A stretch of 64,000 nt of DNA, taken from assembly GCA_019671005.1 (NCBI GenBank), contig CM033714.1:81893909-81957908 (forward strand), read 5' to 3'. The notes beneath the pieces are model-generated. The model ran no database searches, was not told the DNA's origin, and was given only the letters and a program-made list of their open reading frames with translations. This stretch comes from Hibiscus mutabilis. Taxonomy: Eukaryota > Streptophyta > Magnoliopsida > Malvales > Malvaceae. Shown here in pieces: positions 51,935 through 63,508 of the stretch. Within the stretch, counting starts at the first letter, position 1; each line of letters opens with the position of its first letter. A program made the translations under genes and the position numbers.

Positions 51935-52140
51935 TGATACATATGTCGGTGTTAGTTTACACGTGTTTTTTAGTTTTAGGAATTAAAGTTTTAGTTTAGA
52001 GTTTATAGTTTAAGTTATAAGATTTAGAATTTAAGGTTAGTGTTTAAGATTTAGTTTTTTAAATTTAAGATTAGTAATTTAGAATTTGAGTTTTTATAGT
52101 GTAAATACACAAGCTTTACACTGTATCAAATTTTTATCCC
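51935..52140. mobile_element. Short element with TTTGATACA-type ends and degenerate TTTAGGG words
   Basis: The ends AAATTTGATACAT and ACTGTATCAAATTT are inverted. The interior is a string of imperfect TTTAGAGTTTA-like words. Similar arrangements occur at about 23710-23910 and 11380-11600. It has no coding capacity. Confidence 0.5.
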
Positions 52141-52218
52141 TTTAACAGATTAAATTTTAAAGTTAAAAATAATAAAGGGAACCATTAGAATGAGCGTTCT
52201 TCGAAAAACAGTAGGAAG

Positions 52219-52293
52219 CGCGCCAGATAGGGGTCGAGAACCTATGGCCTTCTACTTAGGCAACAGACGCTCTATCCACTGCGCTACAAGCGC
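52219..52293 (-). pseudogene. Decayed tRNA-Arg (CCT) copy, second
   Basis: It has the same tRNA type and orientation as 51785-51858, about 435 bases away. The acceptor and D arms are good, but the base before the anticodon is G instead of the universal U33. The T loop is TTCTCGACC, nine bases where seven are normal, which also breaks the internal B-box promoter. It probably arose by duplication and is not functional. Confidence 0.75.
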
Positions 52294-52873
52294 GTTATTA
52301 GCATGTAGTTTTGGTAAGTACATTATAACCTTAAAAATTGTTATTCCTAAACCACTTAACTTCTTTATTGTTTTAAAATAAAAGGAAAAATGAACGTACC
52401 TAATTAATGACATTTTGTTGATTAAATTTTATAAAATTTATGGTTTATTAAATGAAAAACAATGATGTTTTAAGATACACAATTACAACCGTTTTATAAG
52501 TTTAATATTATTTAATATACTAATGTGATTATATGTTAGTATTTGTTTATATTTTTTTAATTCTTTGATAATATATAATATCTTGCACACGCAGTTACTT
52601 AAATCTGAATCTCTAGAGATAAGACTATTTTTTATTAGAGCCACTCAATGATTTTAATTTTTAGTTTAGTGTTAAAATATGATGGTAAGTAATTATTTCG
52701 TTGGCATAAATTTAAAGTTTAGACATGTGTGTGGAAACACTTCACCTTATCAACAATCTTTAGAAGAACAGTTAAAAAACTGAGAGTAGACGCTTTCTTA
52801 TCTTCAAGTTGTGAATTTAATATCCTTAAGAGCAATTTTCTTTTCTCTTATCTAAGAATTGTTCAAGAAAAGA

Positions 52874-53212
52874 GACCTATATCATAAATAAGTATTTAAT
52901 GTATATCATTTGTTATGTAAGTACTAACAATATTTTTTGGTCAAAATATATATTTTTTTGTCAAAATAGGTACTTAAAGTATTTTTTTCGATTTTTGTTT
53001 TTAAAAATTGACATGTGACAATAATTAAAAAACACTTTAGTTACTTATTTTTATCAAAAATATACTACAGGTACCTACCTTGACTAAAAAATATTTTAAA
53101 TGCCTAAAAAAAAGGTGGTATACTTTAAGTTTCTACTTTGATAAAAAAAAATATTTTATGAACTTGAATGAAAAACTTAATATATTTTAAATACTTATTT
53201 ATGATATATGCC
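52874..53212. mobile_element. Fold-back TIR element
   Basis: CCTATATCATAAATAAGTATTTA at the left mirrors TAAATACTTATTTATGATATATG at the right. Further inverted words (GGTCAAAATA, TATTTT-TTTATC) pair inside. No clear target duplication is visible. Confidence 0.65.
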
Positions 53213-53279
53213 TTATTTAAATAGGTGTAGAATTTGTAATACTTTAACAATAACGTGGCTTTTATTGAATATAGGAACA

Positions 53280-53544
53280 GAGAAATTATATCATAGGCCT
53301 AGCTCGCCATGTCATCCATGATCCCAACCAATAAAAATTATTTATTTCATTAATTTTTTTCATGTCATATTTTTATCAAGTGAATCTTCATTCATATTTA
53401 CTGTAAATTAAATTAAAAACAATATTTATCAAGTGAGGATTCACTGGGTAAAATTGTGACATGGAAAAAATTAATAAAATAAATAAATTTTATTGGTCAA
53501 GACCATAGATGACGTGGCGAGCCAAGACTATAATATAATTTCTC
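53280..53544. mobile_element. Fold-back MITE with perfect 9-bp target duplication
   Basis: The ends GAGAAATTATAT and ATATAATTTCTC are inverted. The flanks ATAGGAACA (53271-53279) and ATAGGAACA (53545-53553) are identical. The inner arms pair through AAGTGAATCTTCA and AAGTGAGGATTCACT. It is the same family as the copy in intron 1 of the proline transporter. The intact duplication suggests a relatively recent insertion. Confidence 0.92.
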
Positions 53545-53766
53545 ATAGGAACATGAACAATGCAATGACTTAAGAGGCATTGCATAATTTATTAAAATAA
53601 TATTTTTATTTTAAAAAATTAAATACTTATTGAGCGTTGGACAATTTAAATTTTGAAGAAAAAAATCTAATCGAATTTAAACCATGGAATACAACATTTT
53701 GTTTCTGGTATGCTTTTCCACTACGCTATAATTAATATATTGGAAATTTTATGTGTGACGCTGTTA

Positions 53767-55279
53767 AATACTACTAACATTGAACATTATTAAATTAATT
53801 AATAAAAATTAAAAAAATTTAATGATTCAATATATAATTAATAATTATTTTAAAAAATCAATTAAATTATTTTCTATATATATATATTAAAATTTTGAAT
53901 TTTTTTAATAAGGGTATACTACATATTTAGCACCTCACCTATTTTCGTAGTTTTATTTTGGTACCAAAACTAATTTTTTTAGCAAAATGATGCCTAACGT
54001 TACGTATTGTTTATATTTTGGTACACTGACCGTTAAAAATAAACGAAAAGAGTGATGTTACTTGGTCAAATAACAGTTTTAGTCCCTAAAACTTATACAA
54101 TCTATCAATTTAGTCTAAAATATTTTCAATTTAACATCATTTATTTTATTTTAATTTAAAACACATTTTTACATAATATACAATGTGCTATCCACAAATT
54201 ATATTTGGTGAACTCCCATAATACCAAATTAACTTAACAATCAAACTCTAAAAACTCAACCAGATACAACTTTATTAATCTTCAAAGGACTCAAAAGTAG
54301 TAATGAAAGTAGAACAGAGGTTCATAGTACCTGATCAAGATGACACTCTTCACTAGCCTTCAAAGAATGGGGGGGTCGATAACTTCTCCACCAGTCATTT
54401 ACAGCACAACATCAAAGAAGCAATCACAAATATAGAAGCAAAGTAAGATTTATATAACAATAAAGTCTGATGCAAAACCATTGCCAATTATAAGAAACTG
54501 ATGCATACATAGATTCCTCAATAGTGGATTCGCAAACCAATCACTCAAAAATCATCAGTATGCAACAACAAAACAGAGTACAAATCATCGTGTGATAAAT
54601 GTATACTGACTTATCTAATCAAGACAAATAAACCAGCAAAAAAAATAAAAACTTAAAATTTAAATGTATCTTATCCAACCATAGCTTCTAGACAAGTCAT
54701 TGCCGGTACCAAGTGAAATGACGGCTACACGAGGAACCAGATCCCGACCCTTTTGATGTAGTTCTTCAAGGCATCCAAGTACCTGTACCAATTTAGTCCA
54801 AAAACTTATACCTACTTTTTCGTACTTCAAAGGAAAGAAGAAGAAAGAATAAGTTTACATTTTTAATTCAAAAATTAAATTAAATTAAATTAAAACAAAA
54901 ATGATGTTTAAATTGATAATATTCTAGACTAAATTTATAGATTGTATAAATTTTAAGGACTAAAGTTGTTATTGACCAAGCAACATCATTGTTTTCGTTT
55001 ATTTTTAACAGTCAAGATATCAAAATAAAAATAATATGTAACGTTTGGTACCATTTTACTAAAAAAATTAATTTGGGTACCGAAATAGAAATACATAAAT
55101 AGGTGAGGTACTAATATGTACTTTACCCTTATTAAAAATTCAAAAATTTAATATATATATATATAAAATAATTTCATTGGTTTTTTAAATAATTATTAAT
55201 TATATGTTAAGTCTTTAATATTTTTAATTTTTATTAATTAATTTAATAATATTCAATAATGTTCAGCGTTAGTAGTATT
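53767..55279. mobile_element. Long-armed inverted-repeat element carrying DGK exon fragments
   Basis: The arms are about 350 bases long. The outer words AATACTACTAACATTGAACATTATT at the left are mirrored at the right, as are AATTTTTTTAATAAGGGTA, GCACCTCACCTATTT and GGACTAAA-TTGTTATT. The inner ends resemble the GGGTAAAGTACA TIR seen at 16895 and 33604. The middle holds two minus-strand patches of a diacylglycerol kinase gene. No target duplication is evident at the outer ends. It looks like a second Pack-MULE-like capture. Confidence 0.75.
54332..54785 (-). pseudogene. Captured diacylglycerol kinase exon fragments
   Basis: On the minus strand, 54785-54672 reads VLGCLEELHQKGRDLVPRVA and then ISLGTGNDLSRSYGW. 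This is the kinase-domain stretch with the LGTGNDLSR motif found in plant diacylglycerol kinases. After an intron-like gap, 54400-54332 reads PPHSLKASEECHLDQ in one frame and ends at a CAG-GTACT donor-like junction. A run of seven C bases shifts the frame just before it. The expected donor after the first patch reads ATAAG instead of GTAAG. The N-terminal C1 domains and the rest of the kinase are missing, so it is not functional. Confidence 0.82.
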
Positions 55280-55916
55280 CAGAGTTATTTTAGTAATTCG
55301 TCATGTTATCTACTACGTCAAATCAACTTGACTTTTACTATCAAATTTTAACTCGTAATTTAAAAATTACACGAACCAATGACAATAAATTATAAGCAAC
55401 ACCCAAATCAACGATTAATTTAACATTTTAATTGGTTTGAATTTAGAGGCGTTCAAATCTCTGTCCACGCTATTAATAATTTATCTACGTTGTATCATCC
55501 AATTAACATATTAAGTTCCTTTTCCATATATTGTAGATAATTTTTTAAGGGTGCAATTTTTTTAAAAAATATTACAAACAACGCAGAATAAACAAATAAA
55601 CGTGATATTTGGGGAAAAAATGAAATTAAGTTACTCGAATAGTTATTATTTATACTTGGTATCATAGTGGTGGTTCCAAATAAGACGGGAAAAAGGCAAG
55701 AGGATTGGACGGTGGTGGAAAATGCAGGAAAACCCATTCACATGCTATACTGACCAAACTCACTAACAACAATAGTAAAATCCTACAAATGAAAGCAAAT
55801 CCCTAAAATGGGAAAAGATTGGGACTCTAATTAAATGATGACAAAACTGCAGATACATTTATCTACAATTTTTCATTTTCAGACAACAAAAGAAAAGAAA
55901 TATAAACATTGATTAT
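55280..55916. other. Gene-free region, 3' flank of the gene at 55917
   Basis: I see no coding region or repeat boundary. The last 150 bases are the 3' untranslated region of the minus-strand gene. Confidence 0.45.
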
Positions 55917-58900
55917 TTAATCAATACCTTCTTCTCTTAAACCTGAAAGTTTAGCACCATCACTGTTCGAACACGGTTCATCTGAGCCGCTAGGTCCAAT
56001 CGGCTTATTTGCATCAGGATTGTCACGGCTGCTGCTGTTGTTGCTGCTGCTACATCGTTTTATAATACTATCTACCATGGAGCTGGAAGAAAGTGTGACC
56101 AAACTCACGGCGGCAATGCCTTCGGCAATAGCGCTCACGTCTCTAGTTCCACTGTATAGACCACGGCTCCCGGCAACAAGGATACCCTTTTTCTCGTCAG
56201 CACTGGTTAGAACTGCAGGAAATACATCAATCAATGGAGGGTTACTCTGTGTTGAACCACTGATAAGCAGCCGAAGAGTTTCTCTAGCACCCTTTTCAAC
56301 CACGGATTCAGAGTTCACGAGTTGTGGATGTAAGGAAGGAATTGTGGTTGAAAGGCAGGGACCGGCACTAACCAAGTAACCTTGTCCTCCTGAAGAGCAA
56401 ACATCAATGACTGGAATATGAACAATGGGATCACAAATCAAAGGATTGAAGGTCGGAATTTGTTGTGAACTTGCCATCGGCAGTCGGACCAATGGTTCTG
56501 GGAGGAAAGCCGGAAAATCCAACGAAGGGACATCAGCTAGATCGAGAGGGGGTGCTGGTTTCAACAAGCTGGAGGAACTATTCGTTGGCAATAGTGAAGA
56601 AAGTGGTGGAAGCTTAATAGATTCAATTGACGAGGTTGGAAATTCTGAAGCAGATGAGTGTTGCAGAGTTGATGATCCTGGGGGGCACCAACAATAATAA
56701 GGAGAAAAGACAGGCAGCCCTGAAGAAGAGATTTGCGATACGGAACTAAGAGTTGGCGGTAAAGAAATTTTTCCTAGTGATTCAAGGAAGTTAGGAGGGA
56801 ATGGACAACTCTTAACATCGGGAAGCTTATTGTTTTCAGATTGGTTGCCATCAGAGGAATCGTTTGTAATAGGTGAAGCAATTGTAAGGCTCTCACTTAC
56901 TGAAAGATGGTTATCTCCACGTCGTCGTAACTTATCCCTAGCATTGCTCCTCAAGGAAGACAAGTTTCGGGTCAAACCCTCTTTGAAAGAACTTGATCTT
57001 GGACTTAAACTACCTTGATAAAGTGAATTCACCTTGAGTACTTGACTGCTAGAGTGCCGGGATCGGGAAGATTTTGATGTTGTTGATGAAGATTGTCCAC
57101 TGTGCACATCGATGGGGACAAGCACAGAATTAGGTGATTGTGGACCTGAATAACTTGCTTGTGTATTACTCACTGTTGATCCAACAAGATAGGCTCGAAG
57201 CTGAGTTACAAAGCAGCCTAGTCGTGACTCGCTGATTCCAGTTAATTCAGTAATTGATGGTTTTCTTTTTATCAAATCCCTCATCTATCATGAAAAAAAC
57301 ACAATATTAGATGGCAACCACTTCACAAACAAAATCTGTTAATGAGAGTATTTGAGTACGTAAAAAGTTGGAAGATGCAAAACCCATGTAAATAATAAGT
57401 AAAATTAAAGAAAATTCTGAACTTCTTTGTAGGTATGCACATCCTTACAATATGTTACTTGGACTTGATTGTTACTATATAAGTATATATCTGATATGAG
57501 CATATTCAATTTCATGCATTTAGAGGGACCCTTGGAGAGCCATATCTTCAAACTCATGTCCAGATATATTAGAAACAGGTATCATGCATAGGGAAGTTAA
57601 AGTTGCTAACAAGAAAACCATGAATACCTTTGAGAGCAATTCAATCCCCAGGAGCTTTGATTTCTCTGAGCACCAATAGTAAAAAACGCTGCCATCTGGG
57701 ATCTTCACAAGGAAAGATCGTCCGCAATTGTCTGCTGGGATCTCATCAATGGAAACAGCAGCACACTGAAGTTCATCACTTAAGGTGAACAGTCTCTCAG
57801 TTTGACCATCATCCCCAACAAATGAAAGGCGCAAGTCTGATGTAGGCAAGAGTGTAAGAATCAAATTTCCCCTGCATCAATTCAAGAGGTTTCAGGAAAC
57901 ATTTTAGACAAGGTAAAAAATGGCAATTATAATCATAAACACCAACAGCAAAATCAAGTTTTAGATTGACTACCGCCTTCTTTAGAAAGTTTTCAGACCC
58001 ATTAAATACCTTAATGGTTGTTAACTGGGGGATTGGAACCTGTTTATAGTTTTGCAATTAATGGTTGGGTTTATAACCATTGTCATCTTTCATATGTAGC
58101 AAACTTTTGCTTATTTGATTTAAATAAATAAGTTCACTCACCCAAAAAATGTCTTACACAACATTACATAACACCTTGGCATAGCAAGCTGTGAGAATCA
58201 GCAGTTTTAGCAAGGAAAAGCTAAATGGAGATAAATCTGAGGAAGTTAACCAAACAAGCTTTTTTAAGGAACTGACATGTTGTTCTGACTCTTGATTTTG
58301 GTACTGAAGTACACGGATATTCCGACACATGTGCCAGATATAACCTTCCAAGGATCCTCTAAATACACGGAAACAAAAAAACAAGGGTCAGCCTTTAAAT
58401 TTTATATATTTTCCAATGATAGTCTTCCTGGTTCTAAAACAATCTTGGCTTATATACTCTGGCATTCCTTATACACCTATTTTTTCAAACACATAACCAA
58501 ATTGAACAACAACAATATTATCACAAATAACCTTAGAGAAATTGGTCCTTAATGACTACAAAAGAAAACCTCAAACACAACAATGAGGTATGATATAGCA
58601 AAAATACTAAACACAATATCATAGAAAACAACAATGAAAGTAAGCAGTTCAGATTTAGACAAATTTGAAGCAAAAGTGAAGACAACTGACACTGAGAAAA
58701 CATCAAAACTATAATTAACACAAAATGTAACCACCACTCAATTCTACTTAAAACGGATTTATTAAATTCAACCCTATACATCCACAAAACAGCAGCAGCA
58801 GTAGCATCAAACTATATAATATAGGAGATGAAACTACCTTTACTTCCTCATAATTCAGAGATCATTATAGAATACGCCCACTTTACCTACAATCCAAACG

Positions 58901-60599
58901 ATATTATTTGGAAGCATGAACATGATGGCCAACAACAGCAACTTAAAATAGAACCCTGAAACTTCTATTAACTATTAACCACTAATTTGTAAACCTTCCA
59001 TACAAATTATATTCTAGGGTAATCCTTCCTGGTACTAAAGGAAAAATTCCAATAGAGGAAATCAATTAAAGTAGCTGCTAAACCAAAGCACTATTGAGAC
59101 AACCTGTAATGTAGGACTAGGGATCTAGATATATGATCTTTTTACAGATAAAAGTCATGCAAGCAAAAAACTATGCTGAAATCACTGGAAGCGATGCAGC
59201 AATCTAGAAAATTATGAATATCAATACCCTGTGGAGTAAACAGTAAACACAATGCCAAATTAACCAAGAATGTCTTTAAATTATAAAACAATAAATGCTA
59301 CCTAAAATTATGCATCAAAAAGTAAATAAATGGAAAAACTGCAATACAACTAAGATATATAAAGTACAATGGCATATCAATAATATGACCAAGTCCAAAG
59401 ATTCAAAGGTTGGTACACGAAACAAGTCACTTGCTAATGCTAGCACATATAATCATACACAAACACATGACATACAAACATACAGGTAGTAAACATGTAT
59501 GACATACTGTGGAAGACCAGAAAATTTCTAAATCATGCATATTTTAAATTCCGCTGCCTGCATGACTAATACAATTAATTAAAATCATCTGAATTCCCTG
59601 AGCGAGACAACAGGGAAAATACTAGAAAATCTAAATTGCCAAGAATATGCAACTAAAAGTGTACGAAAGGCCAAATAAATTGGTACGCCATTAATGACAC
59701 GTCTATTGAATATGAATGAATTAATGGATCTAACAGAATAAATGTTCACTTCTGATTGTAACTATATCTATAATTGGTATTTAATATTGCAATTTGCAAA
59801 CCAATCATCACAACTACCTAATATGATAATTCCAAATTTAATTAAAAAGGAAAGAAAAGCAACCAAAATGGCAAGTTTGTAGAGATTAATTTAACTGCAA
59901 ATGAATATGAATGATGGATCAGGGTAGAAGAATCTATGATAAATCAGAGACCACGTATCAATAAGAATTGAATTACCTTGTAGCACAAGGGTGAAAATGA
60001 GTTCCTTGTTTGTTTATCTTCCCTACTCGAACTGAAACCAAAGGTATGCAAAAACACCTCGCCAGCATACCAACTTCCGATGGCTCAAAGTGCTGCAAAT
60101 TGCATCGAAACAAATGAAGCCATACACAAAATTACAAACATTAATAATATTTTCATATTAGAACTCGATAAAAACACTGAAACAATTATATCAATTGAAA
60201 TTCCAATTCATCAAAAAGTACCTGACTCAAATGAGCTAACAATCTATCCTCCGCGACGCCGTTCGATACGTTGACTTTCAACAAAGGCTTTAACCTTTCA
60301 TCGGTTCGACAAGCGCCGATTAATTGCATATCTAAAGCTTGTAACCATTGAAGAACCCTATCCTCTCGATCACTTTGTTGGAGCAACAAATCCCCGTCGT
60401 TTTCATCAGCGAATATGTCGGTTAATCGTTCTGCGAGACCGATTCCGTTCCCCGTCTCACTGTTTTGACTAGTACCTGTTCCAGATCCAACACAACACGA
60501 GGTCTCAACAACGCCGTCCTCCGATGAATCGAACAATTCGTCGCCGTTTTGATCCACACGATCGTCATCAACAAATTCTCTGTTTCCGGAATTAGCCAT
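55917..60599 (-). CDS. Conserved plant protein of unknown function, Ser-rich
   Basis: Minus-strand exons: 60599-60222, 60092-59977, 57871-57628 and 57284-55917; together 701 residues. The N-terminus is acidic with a low-complexity Gly/Ser/Thr stretch. A conserved-looking part (about 90-290) follows: RVLQWLQALDMQLIGACR, HFEPSEVGMLARCFCIPLVS, TLLPTSDLRLSFVGDDGQTE, FLVKIPDGSVFYYWCSEKSK, LLGIELLSKM and ITELTGISESRLGCF. The C-terminal two-thirds is Ser/Pro-rich and probably disordered. No signal peptide, membrane span or catalytic motif is seen. I recognise it as a plant-conserved family but know no function. The gene has one long intron (about 2.1 kb) and a likely TATATAAA box near 60864-60872. 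Confidence 0.85.
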
Positions 60600-60863
60600 C
60601 GTTGATATTTTAACCACCACAAATCTCCCCCCAAAAAAAAAAAAACTCTTTAAGAAATCAAATTTCTTCGATTTATGAAGAAATAACGTTTGCAATCCGT
60701 TAATTTTCTTCTTCTTCAAATTATTAGAATTGAAAGCGTCGTTTTTTAGAGAGAGAAGTAGATGAAATTATTAGAGAGAGATAAAATATCTCCTTCACAA
60801 AAAAAATTAAGGAAACAAAAAAAAATGAAAAGATAAGAAAGAGGATTTAACATTGGATGGGGT

Positions 60864-60872
60864 TTATATATG
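60864..60872 (-). promoter_or_regulatory. Probable TATA box of the gene at 60599
   Basis: On the minus strand CATATATAAACCCC lies about 265 bases upstream of the ATG. The leader between them contains GA-rich and CTT-rich runs typical of plant 5' UTRs. Confidence 0.45.
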
Positions 60873-61129
60873 AAGAGGAAAAAACAGGCGGACGTGAAGG
60901 TGGTCTATAGAATACGGTTAATTGTTACTCGGTTTGAGATCCGTGCTTTTGATTGATTGGTTAAAGATCCACGTCGTTTTTATTTAGTGGTGTGGACCCC
61001 ACCAGAATAGAAAATGCCACGTCAGAGAAGACGGATGAGTCAATGACGACCTGAGGTTGGTAGCTGTATTTAGCAAGTAATTATTTATTTATTTAAAAAA
61101 ACTCCCTTTAGTTTTTTTAATAAAATTAT

Positions 61130-61700
61130 TTTTTGTGACGATTTTTATGTCATGGTTTTAATTTTTAAATTTATGGTATATAAATAAAAAATTTTGATCA
61201 AGAATAATTTATTTTTATTAGTTTTGTTATTTTGTTTGTTTTACTTCGTTATAATTATATTACATCTGTTTTTTTTTGTATGTTTGTATGATATGTTATT
61301 TGTCTGTATTTTGTAGGATTTGTTTGTTTTTGTGACAATATTATTTGCTATTATGACAATTTAGCGTTCAAATAACAAGAATTATCAAGTATTTTTAGTT
61401 ACAAGACGATCGACGGTTTGATATTTTTCTGATTTCATTATGATAGTTTACCGATGTGCCAAGAACTTGCTGCGAAAGAATGCTTGATTCATAAAATTTT
61501 CTGATCAAAGTATATCGTTGTTGAATTTTATTTAGAAAATTGCAGATTTTTCTACAAAGTGATAGATTTTGTTTCTCATATCTTTCATACTCTTTAAATT
61601 TTACAATATTTATTTTTTACATCGAATTTTCAATGGTTGTAGTGTGATCCTTTTATAATTCTTTTTTACTTTGATTATAATTCAGTATATTTTTTATTAA
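61130..61700 (+). mobile_element. Dispersed repeat, possible LINE 3' end, copy 2
   Basis: This is the partner of 23085-23680, in the same orientation, with the same order of shared blocks and an A-rich end after ATTCAGTATATTTTTTATT. No protein-coding remnant is present. Confidence 0.5.
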
Positions 61701-63505
61701 AAAAAACTAGTTTGGCTAATTTAAGTAATTAATTTTTAGGATCTTTCCGTATAAGTTTGCGTAGCATTGTTTGTTATATAATTAATTAATTTTTTATTAG
61801 TTGATATTGTCTCGAATTAAAATTTAATCTCGCATATTCTGCTGAAAATCATTAAAAGGTTCATACAATTGAAAATGATTCAAATACTTGAATAGGCTTG
61901 ACCACGTAAAAAATGTGAATTATTAATGTTTAATCAGAATTCAACAAATGTCACTACATTTCTTCTTCTGAAAAAGTCCAAAAAATCTCTCCATAAAATT
62001 TGTTAAATGTTATTTATATTAATATAATCTACAATGTTTTTAATTATATTGGATGTTTTTAATGTATCAATTGGAAACTTTTTAAAAGTGCTTTCAAAAT
62101 ACTCGTGACCAAAATTTATTAATTATTATTTTGTTAAAAGATCTAGAAAAAAATTTAAAGGGTATTTTTGTCTCTAAATTATACCTTAAAAAATTAATTT
62201 TATTCCTCGTCGAAGAACGGATCTAATATGACTTTCAGTCCGCGAAATCGATCAAATTGACCATTTGACCTATATTAACCATTATAGTGTTGTCGTGACA
62301 ATTAACGGCAATAACGTGACGGTTCACGATGCTGACATGAAAGTATAAGTGGGATGATGACGTGCCAGAGAGGGTTGAATTGATTATTTTAATCGAATTC
62401 GATGGCATAATTAATTTTTTACCGAATTCAGGGGTATAACTGAATTTAATTGAAAATTCGATAACTTACTTGATATTAAGCTAAAAAAATAAAAATATTA
62501 ATATTTAAATATTCATAAAAAAATAAAAAACATTATAAAAATTAAAAAAAATTAAGTAAAAACAGTAAAATTAAAATATCAAAAGTTACAAATATAAAAA
62601 AAATATATTAAAAATATTTTTAAACCATCTGAAAAGTGTAAAAAAAGCGAAAGAAATTTTAAGTTTTATTATTACTCTAATACAAGATTAATTCTACTAA
62701 AAAATTTGTTTAAACCATCAGAAAAGTTTTAAATATAAAAAATATTATTTTTTTAAAATCACTAGAAAAGTCTTCGGCTGTATCTCGTTATACTAAGCGT
62801 ACTAACGTTCCTTGAACATATTTTTAATTGAAATATCCTTGTATTAAAATAATAATAAAACTAAAAATTCTCTTTCATTTTTCTACATCAAATATATTAG
62901 TGAGCATCTGTTTGATGTAGAAAAGTGAAAGAAAATTTGAGTATTACTCTAATACAATGTTGATTCTACTAAAATTTTGTTTAACTGATGGTAATACTCA
63001 AACTGACGAAGTCGAAGACTTTTTCGATGAAAGTATTTAATTTTTAATACTTTATAAATATTTTTTATTAAGTTTTCATGGGTAAATTTTCATTTTATAA
63101 TTTTTAATATGTTTTAATTTTTATATAATTTTTATTTTCAATAATTTTTTGAATATTTTATTTATTTTTAGTAACTTTATGGTTTTTTTATTAAAAATAG
63201 ATATTATTTTAATTTTTTGTGAGAGTCCTCACTTTGTTTATTTTTAAAATTGTCAGAGACCCAAAGGATATTTACACTAATTTTTAATTTTTAATCGATT
63301 TTTCATATATTACATTTGTAAAAGTTTATTTGAAAAAACCAAATTATTTATCTAATTTTATTCAAAAACTAAATAAATCGATTACATTAACTTGAAATTT
63401 AAACAAATTATTTATTTAATTGTAATATTTTAATTTTTTAATAATTTTTTAAATTCTTATTTTTTAAGTTAAATATTAAATAAATTATCGAACTTTTAGT
63501 TAAAA
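61701..63505. other. Gene-free AT-rich region
   Basis: No gene is supported. It contains an inverted-repeat hairpin at 62864-62938 and several decayed inverted-repeat remnants. The AT-rich open frames resemble nothing known. Confidence 0.45.
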
Positions 63506-63508
63506 TTA

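Noticed and set aside
56020..56697. Plus-strand frames of 119 and 90 residues opposite the Ser-rich exon
   Set aside because: They are antisense shadows of the long minus-strand exon 57284-55917.
60080..60274. Plus-strand 64-residue frame
   Set aside because: It overlaps exons 1 and 2 of the minus-strand gene in antisense and has no support of its own.
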